DNA from: JACDHG01 sp963811585
GTDB taxonomy: Bacteria > Actinomycetota > Actinomycetes > Propionibacteriales > Nocardioidaceae
DNA: 64,000 bases
Assembly (NCBI GenBank): GCA_963811585.1
Contig: CAWERR010000009.1
Coordinates: 1 to 64,000 of the forward strand
Direction: 5' to 3'
The translations under genes were made by a program, and so were the position numbers. The notes beneath the pieces were generated by a model. That model searched no databases. It was not told the DNA's origin and was given only the letters and a program-made list of their open reading frames with translations. Of this stretch, positions 18,779-26,881 are shown one piece after another (position 1 is the first letter of the stretch; the number at the start of each line of letters is the position of its first letter).

Positions 18779-19696
18779 ATGGTCGAAGACACGCACCCGA
18801 ACTTCGCCATCGTCGGCGCTGCTCGATCGGGCAGCACCGCTGTCGCGGAGGCGCTGAGGGGACATCCCGACGCATTCGTGTGTCAGCCCAAGGAGCCCCA
18901 CTACTATGCGTTCGCAGGCCAGTCGATGCGATTCGCGGGGCCGGGTGACGACGCCACGATCAACCGGGTAGCCCTTACAAAGCGAGACGAATTCCTCGCT
19001 TTGTTTGCAGGGAGTGCTGATCACGTCGCTCGCGGTGACGGTTCGGTTTCTTCGCTCTATTACCCGGACCATGCAATTGACACGATCCGTGACATCAATC
19101 CGGCCATGCGGATCATCATCATCCTCAGGCATCCGGTCGAGCGTGCCTACTCGAGCTACCAGTACTTGCGGGTGCGCGGGTTCGAGCCCCAGCCGAGCTT
19201 CCTGGACGCGGTCGCCGAGGAAGACAGCCGGCGTCAGGCGAACTGGCACCACTTGTGGCACTACACGTCGATGAGCTACTACGCCGAGCCGGTGGGGCGG
19301 TTCATCGACGCGTTCGGCCGCGAGCAGGTGGGCGTCTGGTTCTACGACGACCTGGTGAGTGATCCGTCGACCTGCATCAACGGCATCTTTGAGTTCCTGA
19401 AGCTGGATCCTCGACTCGCTCCCGCCGCCGTGCCACGTGTCAACGCGTCAGGCACGCCCCGGCGCAAGAGTCTCCAGAAGCTCATCGGCTGGGCGAGCCG
19501 ACACGAATCCTTGCGCAGGGGGCTGAAGGCAGTGGTGCCGTTCGGGGTCCGTGAAGGAATTCGTTCGGCCAACCTCCAACCAAGCACCCCCTCGCCGGAG
19601 GAGCTGCGCGTTTTGGCGCCACTCTTCCGCGAGGATCTCGCGAAGCTCGAGGTGACGCTGGAGCGCAGCCTGCCGGGCTGGACCGACCAGCAGTAA
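18779..19696 (+). CDS. Sulfotransferase, copy 3
   Basis: The product has 305 residues. The PAPS loop FAIVGAARSGSTAVAEAL is close to that of the copy at 8049, followed by PKEPHYYAF and the 3'-phosphate motif IIILRHPVERAYSSYQYL. The gene is second in a two-gene plus-strand unit with a glycosyltransferase. Three separate sulfotransferases in 11 kb suggest that different positions of one glycan are sulfated. No PAPS synthesis genes lie in the window. Confidence 0.84.
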   Translation: MVEDTHPNFAIVGAARSGSTAVAEALRGHPDAFVCQPKEPHYYAFAGQSMRFAGPGDDATINRVALTKRDEFLALFAGSADHVARGDGSVSSLYYPDHAIDTIRDINPAMRIIIILRHPVERAYSSYQYLRVRGFEPQPSFLDAVAEEDSRRQANWHHLWHYTSMSYYAEPVGRFIDAFGREQVGVWFYDDLVSDPSTCINGIFEFLKLDPRLAPAAVPRVNASGTPRRKSLQKLIGWASRHESLRRGLKAVVPFGVREGIRSANLQPSTPSPEELRVLAPLFREDLAKLEVTLERSLPGWTDQQ

Positions 19697-19702
19697 GCGA
19701 CT

Positions 19703-19886
19703 GACCCACGGTGGTCTCGACAAGCTCGACCGGCGAGACCTGCCCGACCCACGGTGGTCTCGACAAGCTCGACCGGCGAGACCTGCCCGACCCACGGTGG
19801 TCTCGACAAGCTCGACCGCCGGACTTCGCCTCGACCGCCGGAAGTCAGCTCGACCGCCGGAAGTCAGCTCGACCGCCGGGGCGTCA
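19703..19886. repeat. Compound tandem repeat: 43-bp units then 19-bp units
   Basis: Between the sulfotransferase stop and the beta-propeller stop lie three copies of a 43-bp unit starting at 19703, 19746 and 19789 (the last is cut short), each containing TCTCGACAAGCTCGACC. They run straight into four copies of a 19-bp unit (CTCGACCGCCGGAAGTCAG-type) starting at 19811, 19830, 19849 and 19868. The genes on both sides converge here. The core TCGACAAGCTCGA reappears at 55672-55684, beside another tandem array. Confidence 0.9.
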
Positions 19887-19888
19887 GC

Positions 19889-21178
19889 TCAGGGAAGTGG
19901 TGCGAACGCAATTCCCTTGTGGTACTTGCCGCCGAAGCGAGTGCTGTCACTGACGACCCACAGACCTTGGTCCGTAACGAAGAAGTCCTGACCACCCTGC
20001 GCGGCGGGCTTGCGTGGGTCCCAAGGCAACGCCATCCCAGTGACAGGGTTGATCGCGCCGATCCCGGGTCGGTCGACTGCGCCGGGGCCCTTGGTGTCCT
20101 TGCCCTGCGGGTTGTCGAGCCACCGGTTATGGCCCTGGACGTACACAGCAGCTCCCGTGATAGCGACGGAGTGCAGGGTGTCACCACCGGTGTAGTTGAT
20201 CCAGGTCGGCTTGACGGGAGCGGCGATGTTGGTCTCGAACCTCGCCGCAGCGTCACACACCATAGTTCCGATCTCAGCTGTGGTCGTCGGCACGAAGCCG
20301 GTCGCCGCGAACACGAAGTAGCTGCCGTCGGGGGAGAAGTCGACATCGTCGAGGTACGCCTGCCGGGTGGGTGTATTCGAGATGCATTTCTTATCAAGTG
20401 GTGGGTAGTACCACGAGTTCAGGCTCGCGGACGTGTCTCCGAGGGTGAGCATGAACGCCCGCCGCCGGTTCTGACCGTCCACACTCGTGAAGTTGCCGAC
20501 GCCGACGAGGCGAGTGCCGGCGGGGTTGACTGCGAACCGGTAGACCTCGGTCTTGTTCGGAGCCAGCGGCAGCACCCCGGCGATGGCGAGGTTGATGTAA
20601 CCGGTGTTTGCACCGGTGTCTGGGTCAATTGCGAGCAACCTCCTGCTGAAGGTGCCGCTCACCAGCAGCCGGTCGTTGACCAGCCGGATTTCGCTGACTC
20701 GTCCGGTGTTGATCTTGGGCTTGAATGCCGTGTCGAGCTCACCAGTCTGGGCGTCGAGCTTGGCGATGGCTGCACGCGCCGTGCCGTCGACCGTCGTGAA
20801 CTGACCGCCAACGTAGATCGAGTCGCCAACTCCCAGCAGGGAGAACACGGTGCCGTTGAGGTCGGGGGCGAAGCTGTGGATGGTAGGCGAGTCTGCGTCG
20901 AACGCCACGATGTTGTTGCGGGTATAGCTGGTGGTCCGGCCAGCGTTTTGCACGGAGTGGAACTTGCCGCCGACGTACATCGTGCCGTTGAGCTCCGCGA
21001 CCGCCAGCGCCAATGGCTTCGGAATGGCGGTGTCACTTTCGAGGTGAGGTGTGTGGGTGGCGGCATCCTCACTGACCACCGCGGGATGCTGCATCGATCC
21101 GCCTGCGACTCCGGTGCCTAACGCCAGGCCGGTCAGGGCCATCGCCGTCATCAACAACGTCGCTCGCTTGTATTTCAT
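19889..21178 (-). CDS. Secreted beta-propeller protein, copy 2
   Basis: The ATG at 21178, preceded by GGGGGGACCTC, gives 429 residues with a signal peptide (MKYKRATLLMTAMALTGLAL). Blades such as TMYVGGKFHSVQNAG, SIYVGGQFTTVDG and LLVSGTFSRRLLAIDPDTG show the delta-60 type propeller. It is closely related to the next gene upstream (copy 3) along its whole length, including the C-terminal HKGIAFAPLP. The two form a tandem pair reading leftward and look like a recent duplication. The protein is probably exported and soluble. Confidence 0.75.
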   Translation of the reverse strand: MKYKRATLLMTAMALTGLALGTGVAGGSMQHPAVVSEDAATHTPHLESDTAIPKPLALAVAELNGTMYVGGKFHSVQNAGRTTSYTRNNIVAFDADSPTIHSFAPDLNGTVFSLLGVGDSIYVGGQFTTVDGTARAAIAKLDAQTGELDTAFKPKINTGRVSEIRLVNDRLLVSGTFSRRLLAIDPDTGANTGYINLAIAGVLPLAPNKTEVYRFAVNPAGTRLVGVGNFTSVDGQNRRRAFMLTLGDTSASLNSWYYPPLDKKCISNTPTRQAYLDDVDFSPDGSYFVFAATGFVPTTTAEIGTMVCDAAARFETNIAAPVKPTWINYTGGDTLHSVAITGAAVYVQGHNRWLDNPQGKDTKGPGAVDRPGIGAINPVTGMALPWDPRKPAAQGGQDFFVTDQGLWVVSDSTRFGGKYHKGIAFAPLP

Positions 21179-21462
21179 GAGGTCCCCCCTCAATCAGCGG
21201 CTGAGCCCGTCAGCGCTCTGCGCAGGTGCGGTGAACTGCCTAACTATGCCAGACCCGAACACTGTACTCGGAGGAATGCGCCGGATCTTCATTTCTTCAA
21301 ATTCTCAGAATGACCATCGAGCTGACCGGAATTGGTCACGCATTGCGTTCATTCAATGGCACAAAGTGATGCTTGATTCAAACTTCAACGGTGTGTGACG
21401 GTCTGACTGCTTGCAGTAGCGGATGGCCGGACCTTTGGCTGCCCGACCACCCGCGACGGTCT

Positions 21463-22758
21463 TTAGGGCAGTGGCGCGAAAGCGATGCCTCGGTGATACC
21501 TGCCGCCGAAGTAGGTGCTGTCACTTGCCACCCACAACCCCTCGGGTGTCACGAGCATGTCGTGTCCACCCTGTTTCGCCGGCTTGGTTGGATTCCACGG
21601 GAGCGCCATCCCGGTGACCGGGTCGATCGCACCGATACCCGGCCGGTCGACCGCGCCGATCTCCTTGGTGTCGCGACCCAAGGGGTTGTTCAACCAGCGG
21701 TTATGACCCTGGACATACACCGCTGCCCCGGTCACGGCAACGGAGTGCAACGTGTCGCCTCCGGTGTAGTTGATCCAGGTCGGCTTCACGGGATTGGGGA
21801 TGTTCGTCTCGAACCGGGCCGCTGCGTCGCAGACAGCCAACCCGATCTCCGCAGTCGTCAGCGGAACGAAGCCGCCAGCGGCGAACACGAAGTAGCTGCC
21901 GTCTGGGGAGAAGTCGACGTCATCGAGGTAGGACTGACGGATTGGGTTGACTGACCAGCACTTCTTGTCGAGCTGCTGGTAGTACCACGGGTTCAGGGAC
22001 GCTGAGGTGGGGCCGAGAGTGAGCATGAAAGCGCGCTGCCGGTTCACCCCGTCGACGGCGGTGAAGTTACCGACTGCCACCAGGAGCGTTCCCTGCGGGT
22101 TGATGGCGAAGCGGTCGACCGTGGTCTTGGTGTTGATCAACGGCAGGACACCCGTGATCGGGAGGTTGATGTACCCGGTGTCGGCACCGGTCTCCGGGTC
22201 GAGGGCTACCAGCCGCTTGGGGAAGGATCCGCCCACGATGAGCCGGTTGTTGACGAGCCGCATTTCCTCGACCCGTGACCCGTTGATCGGCGGCCTGAAG
22301 CTGGGGTCGATGGCACCGGTCTCGGCGTCGAGCTTGGCGATGCCCCCGCGGCGTACGCCATCGACGTTCTTGAACTTGCCACCGACGAAGACGGAGTCGC
22401 CCGCGCCCAGGACGGAGAAGACCTGGCCGTCAAGAATCGGGTCGAAGCCTTCGTTCACCGCGCCCGTGGCAGCGTCGAAGGACATGACATTGCCTCGGAC
22501 GTACGTCGTGGTGCGTCTCGCGTCGGACACCGCCCGGAAGTTGCCGCCGACGTACATGGTGCCGGCTGACTCATCGATCGCGAGAGCAAGTGGATGTGGG
22601 ACAGCCGCGGTGGCTTGCAGATGGGGTGTCCAGTTGACGGCCACCTCGCTTACCACTTGGGGATGCGCGATGCCGCCAGTCGCCATTGTGCTGGCGCCGA
22701 GGGTGGAGCCTGCCAACGCTGTCGCGAACACGAGCAACAGCGGCTTGTAGTACTTCAT
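21463..22758 (-). CDS. Secreted beta-propeller protein, copy 3
   Basis: The product has 431 residues with a signal peptide (MKYYKPLLLVFATALAGSTLGAS) and an AGGGGG ribosome site. Its repeats TMYVGGNFRAVSD, SVFVGGKFKNVDG and LIVGGSFPKRLVALDPETG and its end HRGIAFAPLP match copies 1 and 2. A 284-bp spacer separates it from copy 2. That spacer is AT-richer than the coding DNA and probably holds the copy 2 promoter, although I cannot pin a -10/-35 pair there with confidence. Confidence 0.75.
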   Translation of the reverse strand: MKYYKPLLLVFATALAGSTLGASTMATGGIAHPQVVSEVAVNWTPHLQATAAVPHPLALAIDESAGTMYVGGNFRAVSDARRTTTYVRGNVMSFDAATGAVNEGFDPILDGQVFSVLGAGDSVFVGGKFKNVDGVRRGGIAKLDAETGAIDPSFRPPINGSRVEEMRLVNNRLIVGGSFPKRLVALDPETGADTGYINLPITGVLPLINTKTTVDRFAINPQGTLLVAVGNFTAVDGVNRQRAFMLTLGPTSASLNPWYYQQLDKKCWSVNPIRQSYLDDVDFSPDGSYFVFAAGGFVPLTTAEIGLAVCDAAARFETNIPNPVKPTWINYTGGDTLHSVAVTGAAVYVQGHNRWLNNPLGRDTKEIGAVDRPGIGAIDPVTGMALPWNPTKPAKQGGHDMLVTPEGLWVASDSTYFGGRYHRGIAFAPLP

Positions 22759-23001
22759 GAATCCCCCTGTCGGAAGGCGGAACCCCGACGGCGCCTGCGC
22801 GCCCGCGCGATGGACTGCCTATGAGTTGTTGAACGGACAGTACGACGCGGGAATGGTGACGAGAGTGCTTTTCGCAAAGTCCGTGGGAGTGGGGTAGTAG
22901 ACCAGTCTGGATAGCCACTCTGTGCGAGCAAAGAATCGCCGAGAGTAGCGATTTTCACTCGTCGTGCCAGGCATCGATCAAGGGGCATCAAGTTGCGAGC
23001 G

Positions 23002-24396
23002 TCAACCAACCTCGATGACGACAAGCTCGCCGGCGAGGGATATGGACACGCTTGCGGTGTGTGGCCGCGCAGCCACCGGGTCCAGGCTCGTTGCCGGCTC
23101 GTAGACCCTGACCGTACGGGTCCGGTCGAGCTCCACCGTGACCACATCGGGAGGCACGCGAAGGGTGCGTCCCTCGGGGTACCTCGTGGCCACATCCACG
23201 TCACGCCACAAGAGGATGTAGTGCTTCCCGTTGCGCTTCTGGACAAGCAGTTGCTGCAGGTCGTCGCTGCCACCGGTGATGCGCATGGCAAGGCCAGCGG
23301 GATGGAAGGAACTGCCACGATCAGACAGGAGCTTGAGAAACCGCTGCGTGGCGAGGAACTCCGGCTTCTTGCGCCAGGTATCCGGTGTCGCCGTGGAGAC
23401 GCTGCCTTCAGTCATCGCTACCAAGCCGAAATGCGCCTCGAGGTCAGCCGTTTCGTTGATGCTCACCTGACTGCGCATCGCGATGCGGTCGGGATCGTCC
23501 AGCAGCTCGAACCGGCCATAGATCGCGCCACGCCGGAAGAAGTCGCAGATACCTCGGATGGCGTACGTCGCCGACGCGGCCTCGGGCACGGTCTGTCCTG
23601 CGTCGTCCTGCGGCGAGTTGTTGTAGCCGGTCTCGGAGAAGATCCACCTCTCCGCATCGGGGAAGCACGGCGCGAGAATCGCCATGTGTTCGTCGATGTT
23701 TCGGGTGGGGCTTTCACCGCGGTTGTACATGTGCGCGTTCGCAAATCGATCGCACCAGGCGCTCACGTCGCCAAGCTCAGCAGCCCGCGCTGGCGTGACG
23801 TCCGTCCGTGTTGAAGGGCCTGCAACCAGGATGCCCCGCGTCAGCGGGTTGGCCTTCGCCTGCTCCCACAGCGCTTGCTGCATCAGGCGCGCATGCGCAG
23901 CCCACTCGAGGTCGGAGGTCCCGTCAACCTCGTTGCAACCGCCGAACGAGTGCATCAGCGCGCGGAGGTTGCCGCCCAGCTGCGGGGCGTAAACGGAGGC
24001 AAGCACGTCCATGACTTCTCTGTTGGCCTCGGCGGCGCGCGGCCAGTCATTGAGCTCAGCGACGGTCCCGTGCCAGCGCACACCGGCGTTCGCCAGCTCG
24101 AGCATCGCTTGCTGCTGGGTGCGCGCAGCGGTCGACGAGCCCACGACGATCCGTTCCCGGACGGTGCGGACGCCCAGCTCCTTCACGAGATCGACCACAG
24201 CATCGGTCTGGCCGTAGACGGTGTCGGTGAAGTACGTCTTCGTGTTGAGGCAGTACGACGCGCAGAGCTCCTCGGCCATGCGGGCCCGGACGACGGAGAA
24301 CCCAGGGTCAAGCGCGCGTGAGTCGCCCCTGATCGCGGCGGCTGCCAGGACGACAGCACCGGCGGAGAGGAACGTCCGTCTGTCCAAGTGAGGCAC
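23002..24396 (-). CDS. Exported glycosidase-like TIM-barrel protein (Tat signal)
   Basis: The product has 464 residues. The N-terminus LDRRTFLSAGAVVLAAAA carries a twin-arginine export signal. Two acidic motifs are placed as in retaining clan-A glycoside hydrolases: CNEVDG (Glu156, acid/base candidate) and FSETGYNN (Glu255, nucleophile candidate). A beta-rich C-terminal domain follows from about residue 370. No family number can be assigned by eye. Its location at the end of the polysaccharide island suggests trimming or turnover of the exported glycan. It is divergent from anmK. Confidence 0.6.
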   Translation of the reverse strand: MPHLDRRTFLSAGAVVLAAAAIRGDSRALDPGFSVVRARMAEELCASYCLNTKTYFTDTVYGQTDAVVDLVKELGVRTVRERIVVGSSTAARTQQQAMLELANAGVRWHGTVAELNDWPRAAEANREVMDVLASVYAPQLGGNLRALMHSFGGCNEVDGTSDLEWAAHARLMQQALWEQAKANPLTRGILVAGPSTRTDVTPARAAELGDVSAWCDRFANAHMYNRGESPTRNIDEHMAILAPCFPDAERWIFSETGYNNSPQDDAGQTVPEAASATYAIRGICDFFRRGAIYGRFELLDDPDRIAMRSQVSINETADLEAHFGLVAMTEGSVSTATPDTWRKKPEFLATQRFLKLLSDRGSSFHPAGLAMRITGGSDDLQQLLVQKRNGKHYILLWRDVDVATRYPEGRTLRVPPDVVTVELDRTRTVRVYEPATSLDPVAARPHTASVSISLAGELVVIEVG

Positions 24397-24524
24397 CGCC
24401 GGAGTCGCTGGAGTGAGCCGCCAGGCTACAAGGCAAAGCGGGCGAATGTGGCTAGGTCGTGAACGGTCCGGGGAGGACTCGGGTCATCATCTCGGGTTGA
24501 CAGGACTGCAATGGGCACCATGAT

Positions 24525-24544
24525 TGGTCTGGACCATTGGTCCA
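24525..24544. promoter_or_regulatory. Palindromic operator before anmK (DasR/GntR type)
   Basis: The sequence TGGTCTGGACCATTGGTCCA holds a perfect 7-bp inverted repeat (TGGACCA-T-TGGTCCA, 24530-24544). It overlaps TGGTCTGGACCA, one base from the TGGTCTAGACCA core known for the GlcNAc regulator DasR of Streptomyces. It lies 38 bases before the anmK start, in the promoter space shared with the divergent glycosidase-like gene. The amino-sugar genes downstream fit that regulator. No GntR-family gene is in the window. Confidence 0.55.
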
Positions 24545-24581
24545 CCCGTTGAGCACCCTGAGCCCTCCCGGAGCCCCTCGC

Positions 24582-25775
24582 ATGATTGTGATCGCGCTGG
24601 CGTCCGGTACGTCGGCGGACGGGATAGACGTTGGCGTCTGTGATCTCCGATGGGGCGCCGGCGGCGAGATCACCCTGCAGTTGCTGGCGTCGGTTGGGCA
24701 CGCGTGGCCTGACGGTGTTGGCGAGCAGATCCTGGGCATGCTGCCGCCGCAGCACACGACGGCCGCAGAGATCTGCGCCCTCGACACGGCGATCGGGCAG
24801 GCCTTCGGGGCAGTCGCACGTCGGGAGATCGTCGAAGGCTCAGGCGCGGATGCGGAGCTGATCGTCTCGGCGGGGCAGACGGTGCACCACGAGGTCCAGG
24901 ACGGCCGCTGTCTCGGGACGCTCCAGCTCGGACAGCCGGCTTGGGTGGCCGAGGCGACCGGGCTGCCGGTTGTCTCCGACCTGCGGGCCCGGGACGTCAG
25001 CGCCGGCGGCCACGGCGCCCCGATGGCGAGCACCCTCGATGCTTTGTGGCTCGCCGGGCCAGGTGGGCCGCGCGCCGCACTCAACCTTGGCGGGATCGCG
25101 AACGTGACGGTTGTCGGTGACTCCGACGCCGATGTCCTTGCCTGGGACACAGGGCCGTCTAATTGCCTCATCGACATCGCTGCCGCGCGAGCGTCAGAGG
25201 GTGCGCAGCGGTTCGACCGCGACGGGCTCCTGGCCAGGTCAGGCAAGATCCGCCCGGACCTGCTCGAGGCGCTGTTGGCGCACCACTACTTCGGCAGCGC
25301 TCCGCCTGCGTCGACGGGACGTGAGACGTTCTCGGGCGAATACCTTGACGACGTACTCCGACCGCTCCCGGATGTCGAGCCGGCGGATCTCGTTGCCACG
25401 CTGACCGAGCTGACCGCAGTCACGGTTGCCGACGCCCTGCGGGCTTACGGCGTGGTTGAGGTCGTTGCGTCGGGCGGCGGCACCCGCAACCCTGTCCTGA
25501 TGGAATCCCTGGCGCGCACCCTCGGCGACACGAAGCTGAGCACCAGCGATGCGCTGGGGCTGCCCGCGTCGGCCAAAGAAGTCGCGATGTGGGCTCTCCT
25601 CGGATTCCTCACCTGGCACGGGATACCCGGGGCGACCCGGGCCACTGGTGCCCGTGAGCAACGGATCTTGGGCCGGCTCAGTCCGGGGGCCAGCGCGTTG
25701 CGGCTGCCGGCGCCGGTCGTCGAACCAGTACGTCGGCTGCGCGTCTTGCAGTCCACACAAGGAGGGGACGCATGA
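24582..25775 (+). CDS. anmK: Anhydro-N-acetylmuramic acid kinase
   Basis: The ATG at 24582 with GGAG at 24570 gives 397 residues. An earlier in-frame start at 24537 would lie inside the operator and is less likely. The N-terminus MIVIALASGTSADGIDVG is the ATP-binding start typical of AnmK. GVRGAP-like HGAPMAS, the LNLGGIANVT segment and CLIDIAAARASEG follow in the expected order, and VVASGGGTRNP marks the C-terminal ATPase lobe. The enzyme opens and phosphorylates anhydroMurNAc to MurNAc-6-phosphate in cell-wall recycling. It overlaps the next gene by ATGA. Confidence 0.93.
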   Translation: MIVIALASGTSADGIDVGVCDLRWGAGGEITLQLLASVGHAWPDGVGEQILGMLPPQHTTAAEICALDTAIGQAFGAVARREIVEGSGADAELIVSAGQTVHHEVQDGRCLGTLQLGQPAWVAEATGLPVVSDLRARDVSAGGHGAPMASTLDALWLAGPGGPRAALNLGGIANVTVVGDSDADVLAWDTGPSNCLIDIAAARASEGAQRFDRDGLLARSGKIRPDLLEALLAHHYFGSAPPASTGRETFSGEYLDDVLRPLPDVEPADLVATLTELTAVTVADALRAYGVVEVVASGGGTRNPVLMESLARTLGDTKLSTSDALGLPASAKEVAMWALLGFLTWHGIPGATRATGAREQRILGRLSPGASALRLPAPVVEPVRRLRVLQSTQGGDA

Positions 25776-26842
25776 CAGGGACAGCTCTGCGGCTGGAGAT
25801 CGCGCAGCAGCCTGAGGTGGCCGCCGGCATGATCGAGCGCTGCTGGCCGATGCTCGACGAGTGGCGGTCCGCCATGCAGCTGGACGATCTCGACGGGCTG
25901 ATGTTGGCTGCCCGTGGAAGCTCCGACAACGCAGCGAGGTACGCGCAGTACCTCTGGAGCATCCGCCTCGGTCTGCCCGTGATGCTGGCGACGCCGAGCA
26001 TCGGCACCGTCTACGGCGCCCAGGTCGACATGAGTCGCTGGGGCGTCGTGGCGATCTCCCAGTCCGGTGCGTCGCCAGACATCGTGTCGGTCGTGAAGAG
26101 GTCCCGCGCCCTTGGCAGTCGCACGATGGCGATCACGAACGACGCCGACTCCCCACTCGCGCAGGCGGCCCATGTCGTGCTTGACCTCGAGACCGGCCCC
26201 GAGGTGTCCGTGGCCGCGAGCAAGACCTACACCGCATCCGTGCTCGCGGTGGCCCTCGTCGGTGTTGCTTTCGGTGAGCGAGCCGATCGCAAGCAGGCGG
26301 AGCATGACCTCCAGCGGGTGCCCGAGGCCATGGAGGCGGCGGTCAGCCTCACTACCGGCGTCGATGAAGCCTCAAAGGTGCTCGCGGGCGTCGATCGCTC
26401 GGTCGTGGTCGGTCGAGGGCTGAACCTGAGCACCGCCCACGAGACAGCACTCAAACTGACCGAGCTGACGGGCGTGCTCGTCGCGCCGTACTCGCCCGCC
26501 GACCTGCTGCACGGGCCGGTCGCCGCAGTCGGGCCGGACGTGCCGGTCGTGCTCGTCGCTCCGGACGAGCCGGCCAGTGCGAGCGTGCTCGACGTCATAC
26601 CCGAACTGCGTCGGCGGTCGTCGCCCGTCGTGCTCATCCGGCAGCACACCGACGACACGGACCCAAGTCCGGCGACGGGCGTCCACGACGTCGTGCTCCC
26701 GCCGCGCGGCCGGGTCGAAGGCTGGCTCACTCCATTGACGGCGGTAGTTCCTGGTCAGCTGCTTGCCCTGGACGTCGCACAGAGCCGCGGCATCGACGTC
26801 GACCGACCGGGCGGGCTGTCCAAGGTGACGCTGACGACCTGA
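25772..26842 (+). CDS. SIS-domain aminosugar isomerase/deaminase (GlmS C-terminal-like)
   Basis: The product has 356 residues with two sugar isomerase (SIS) domains. The first holds ARGSSDNAARYAQY and ISQSGASPDIV, the second VVGRGLNLSTAHETALKLTEL. There is no glutaminase domain, so it is not a full GlmS, and it lacks the MurQ signature. The best guess is a glucosamine-6-phosphate deaminase of the NagB-II type or a related ketose isomerase. Coupling to anmK by a 4-base overlap places it in amino-sugar recovery. Confidence 0.8.
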   Translation: MTGTALRLEIAQQPEVAAGMIERCWPMLDEWRSAMQLDDLDGLMLAARGSSDNAARYAQYLWSIRLGLPVMLATPSIGTVYGAQVDMSRWGVVAISQSGASPDIVSVVKRSRALGSRTMAITNDADSPLAQAAHVVLDLETGPEVSVAASKTYTASVLAVALVGVAFGERADRKQAEHDLQRVPEAMEAAVSLTTGVDEASKVLAGVDRSVVVGRGLNLSTAHETALKLTELTGVLVAPYSPADLLHGPVAAVGPDVPVVLVAPDEPASASVLDVIPELRRRSSPVVLIRQHTDDTDPSPATGVHDVVLPPRGRVEGWLTPLTAVVPGQLLALDVAQSRGIDVDRPGGLSKVTLTT

Positions 26843-26881
26843 GGAGCCGGCTTTGGCTGCAGGGCTGCGATAGTTGCCGGG

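Noticed and set aside
19703..19886. CRISPR array
   Set aside because: The 43-bp units abut with no unique spacers, the 19-bp units likewise, and there are no cas genes.
19754..21121. 455-codon plus-strand frame through the 43-bp repeats and propeller copy 2
   Set aside because: It starts in the repeat array and then shadows the propeller gene, which has a signal peptide and family repeats on the other strand.
21179..21462. Small gene in the gap between propeller copies 2 and 3
   Set aside because: An open frame of about 115 codons crosses this gap on the plus strand, but it begins inside copy 2, has no ribosome site and no recognisable domain.
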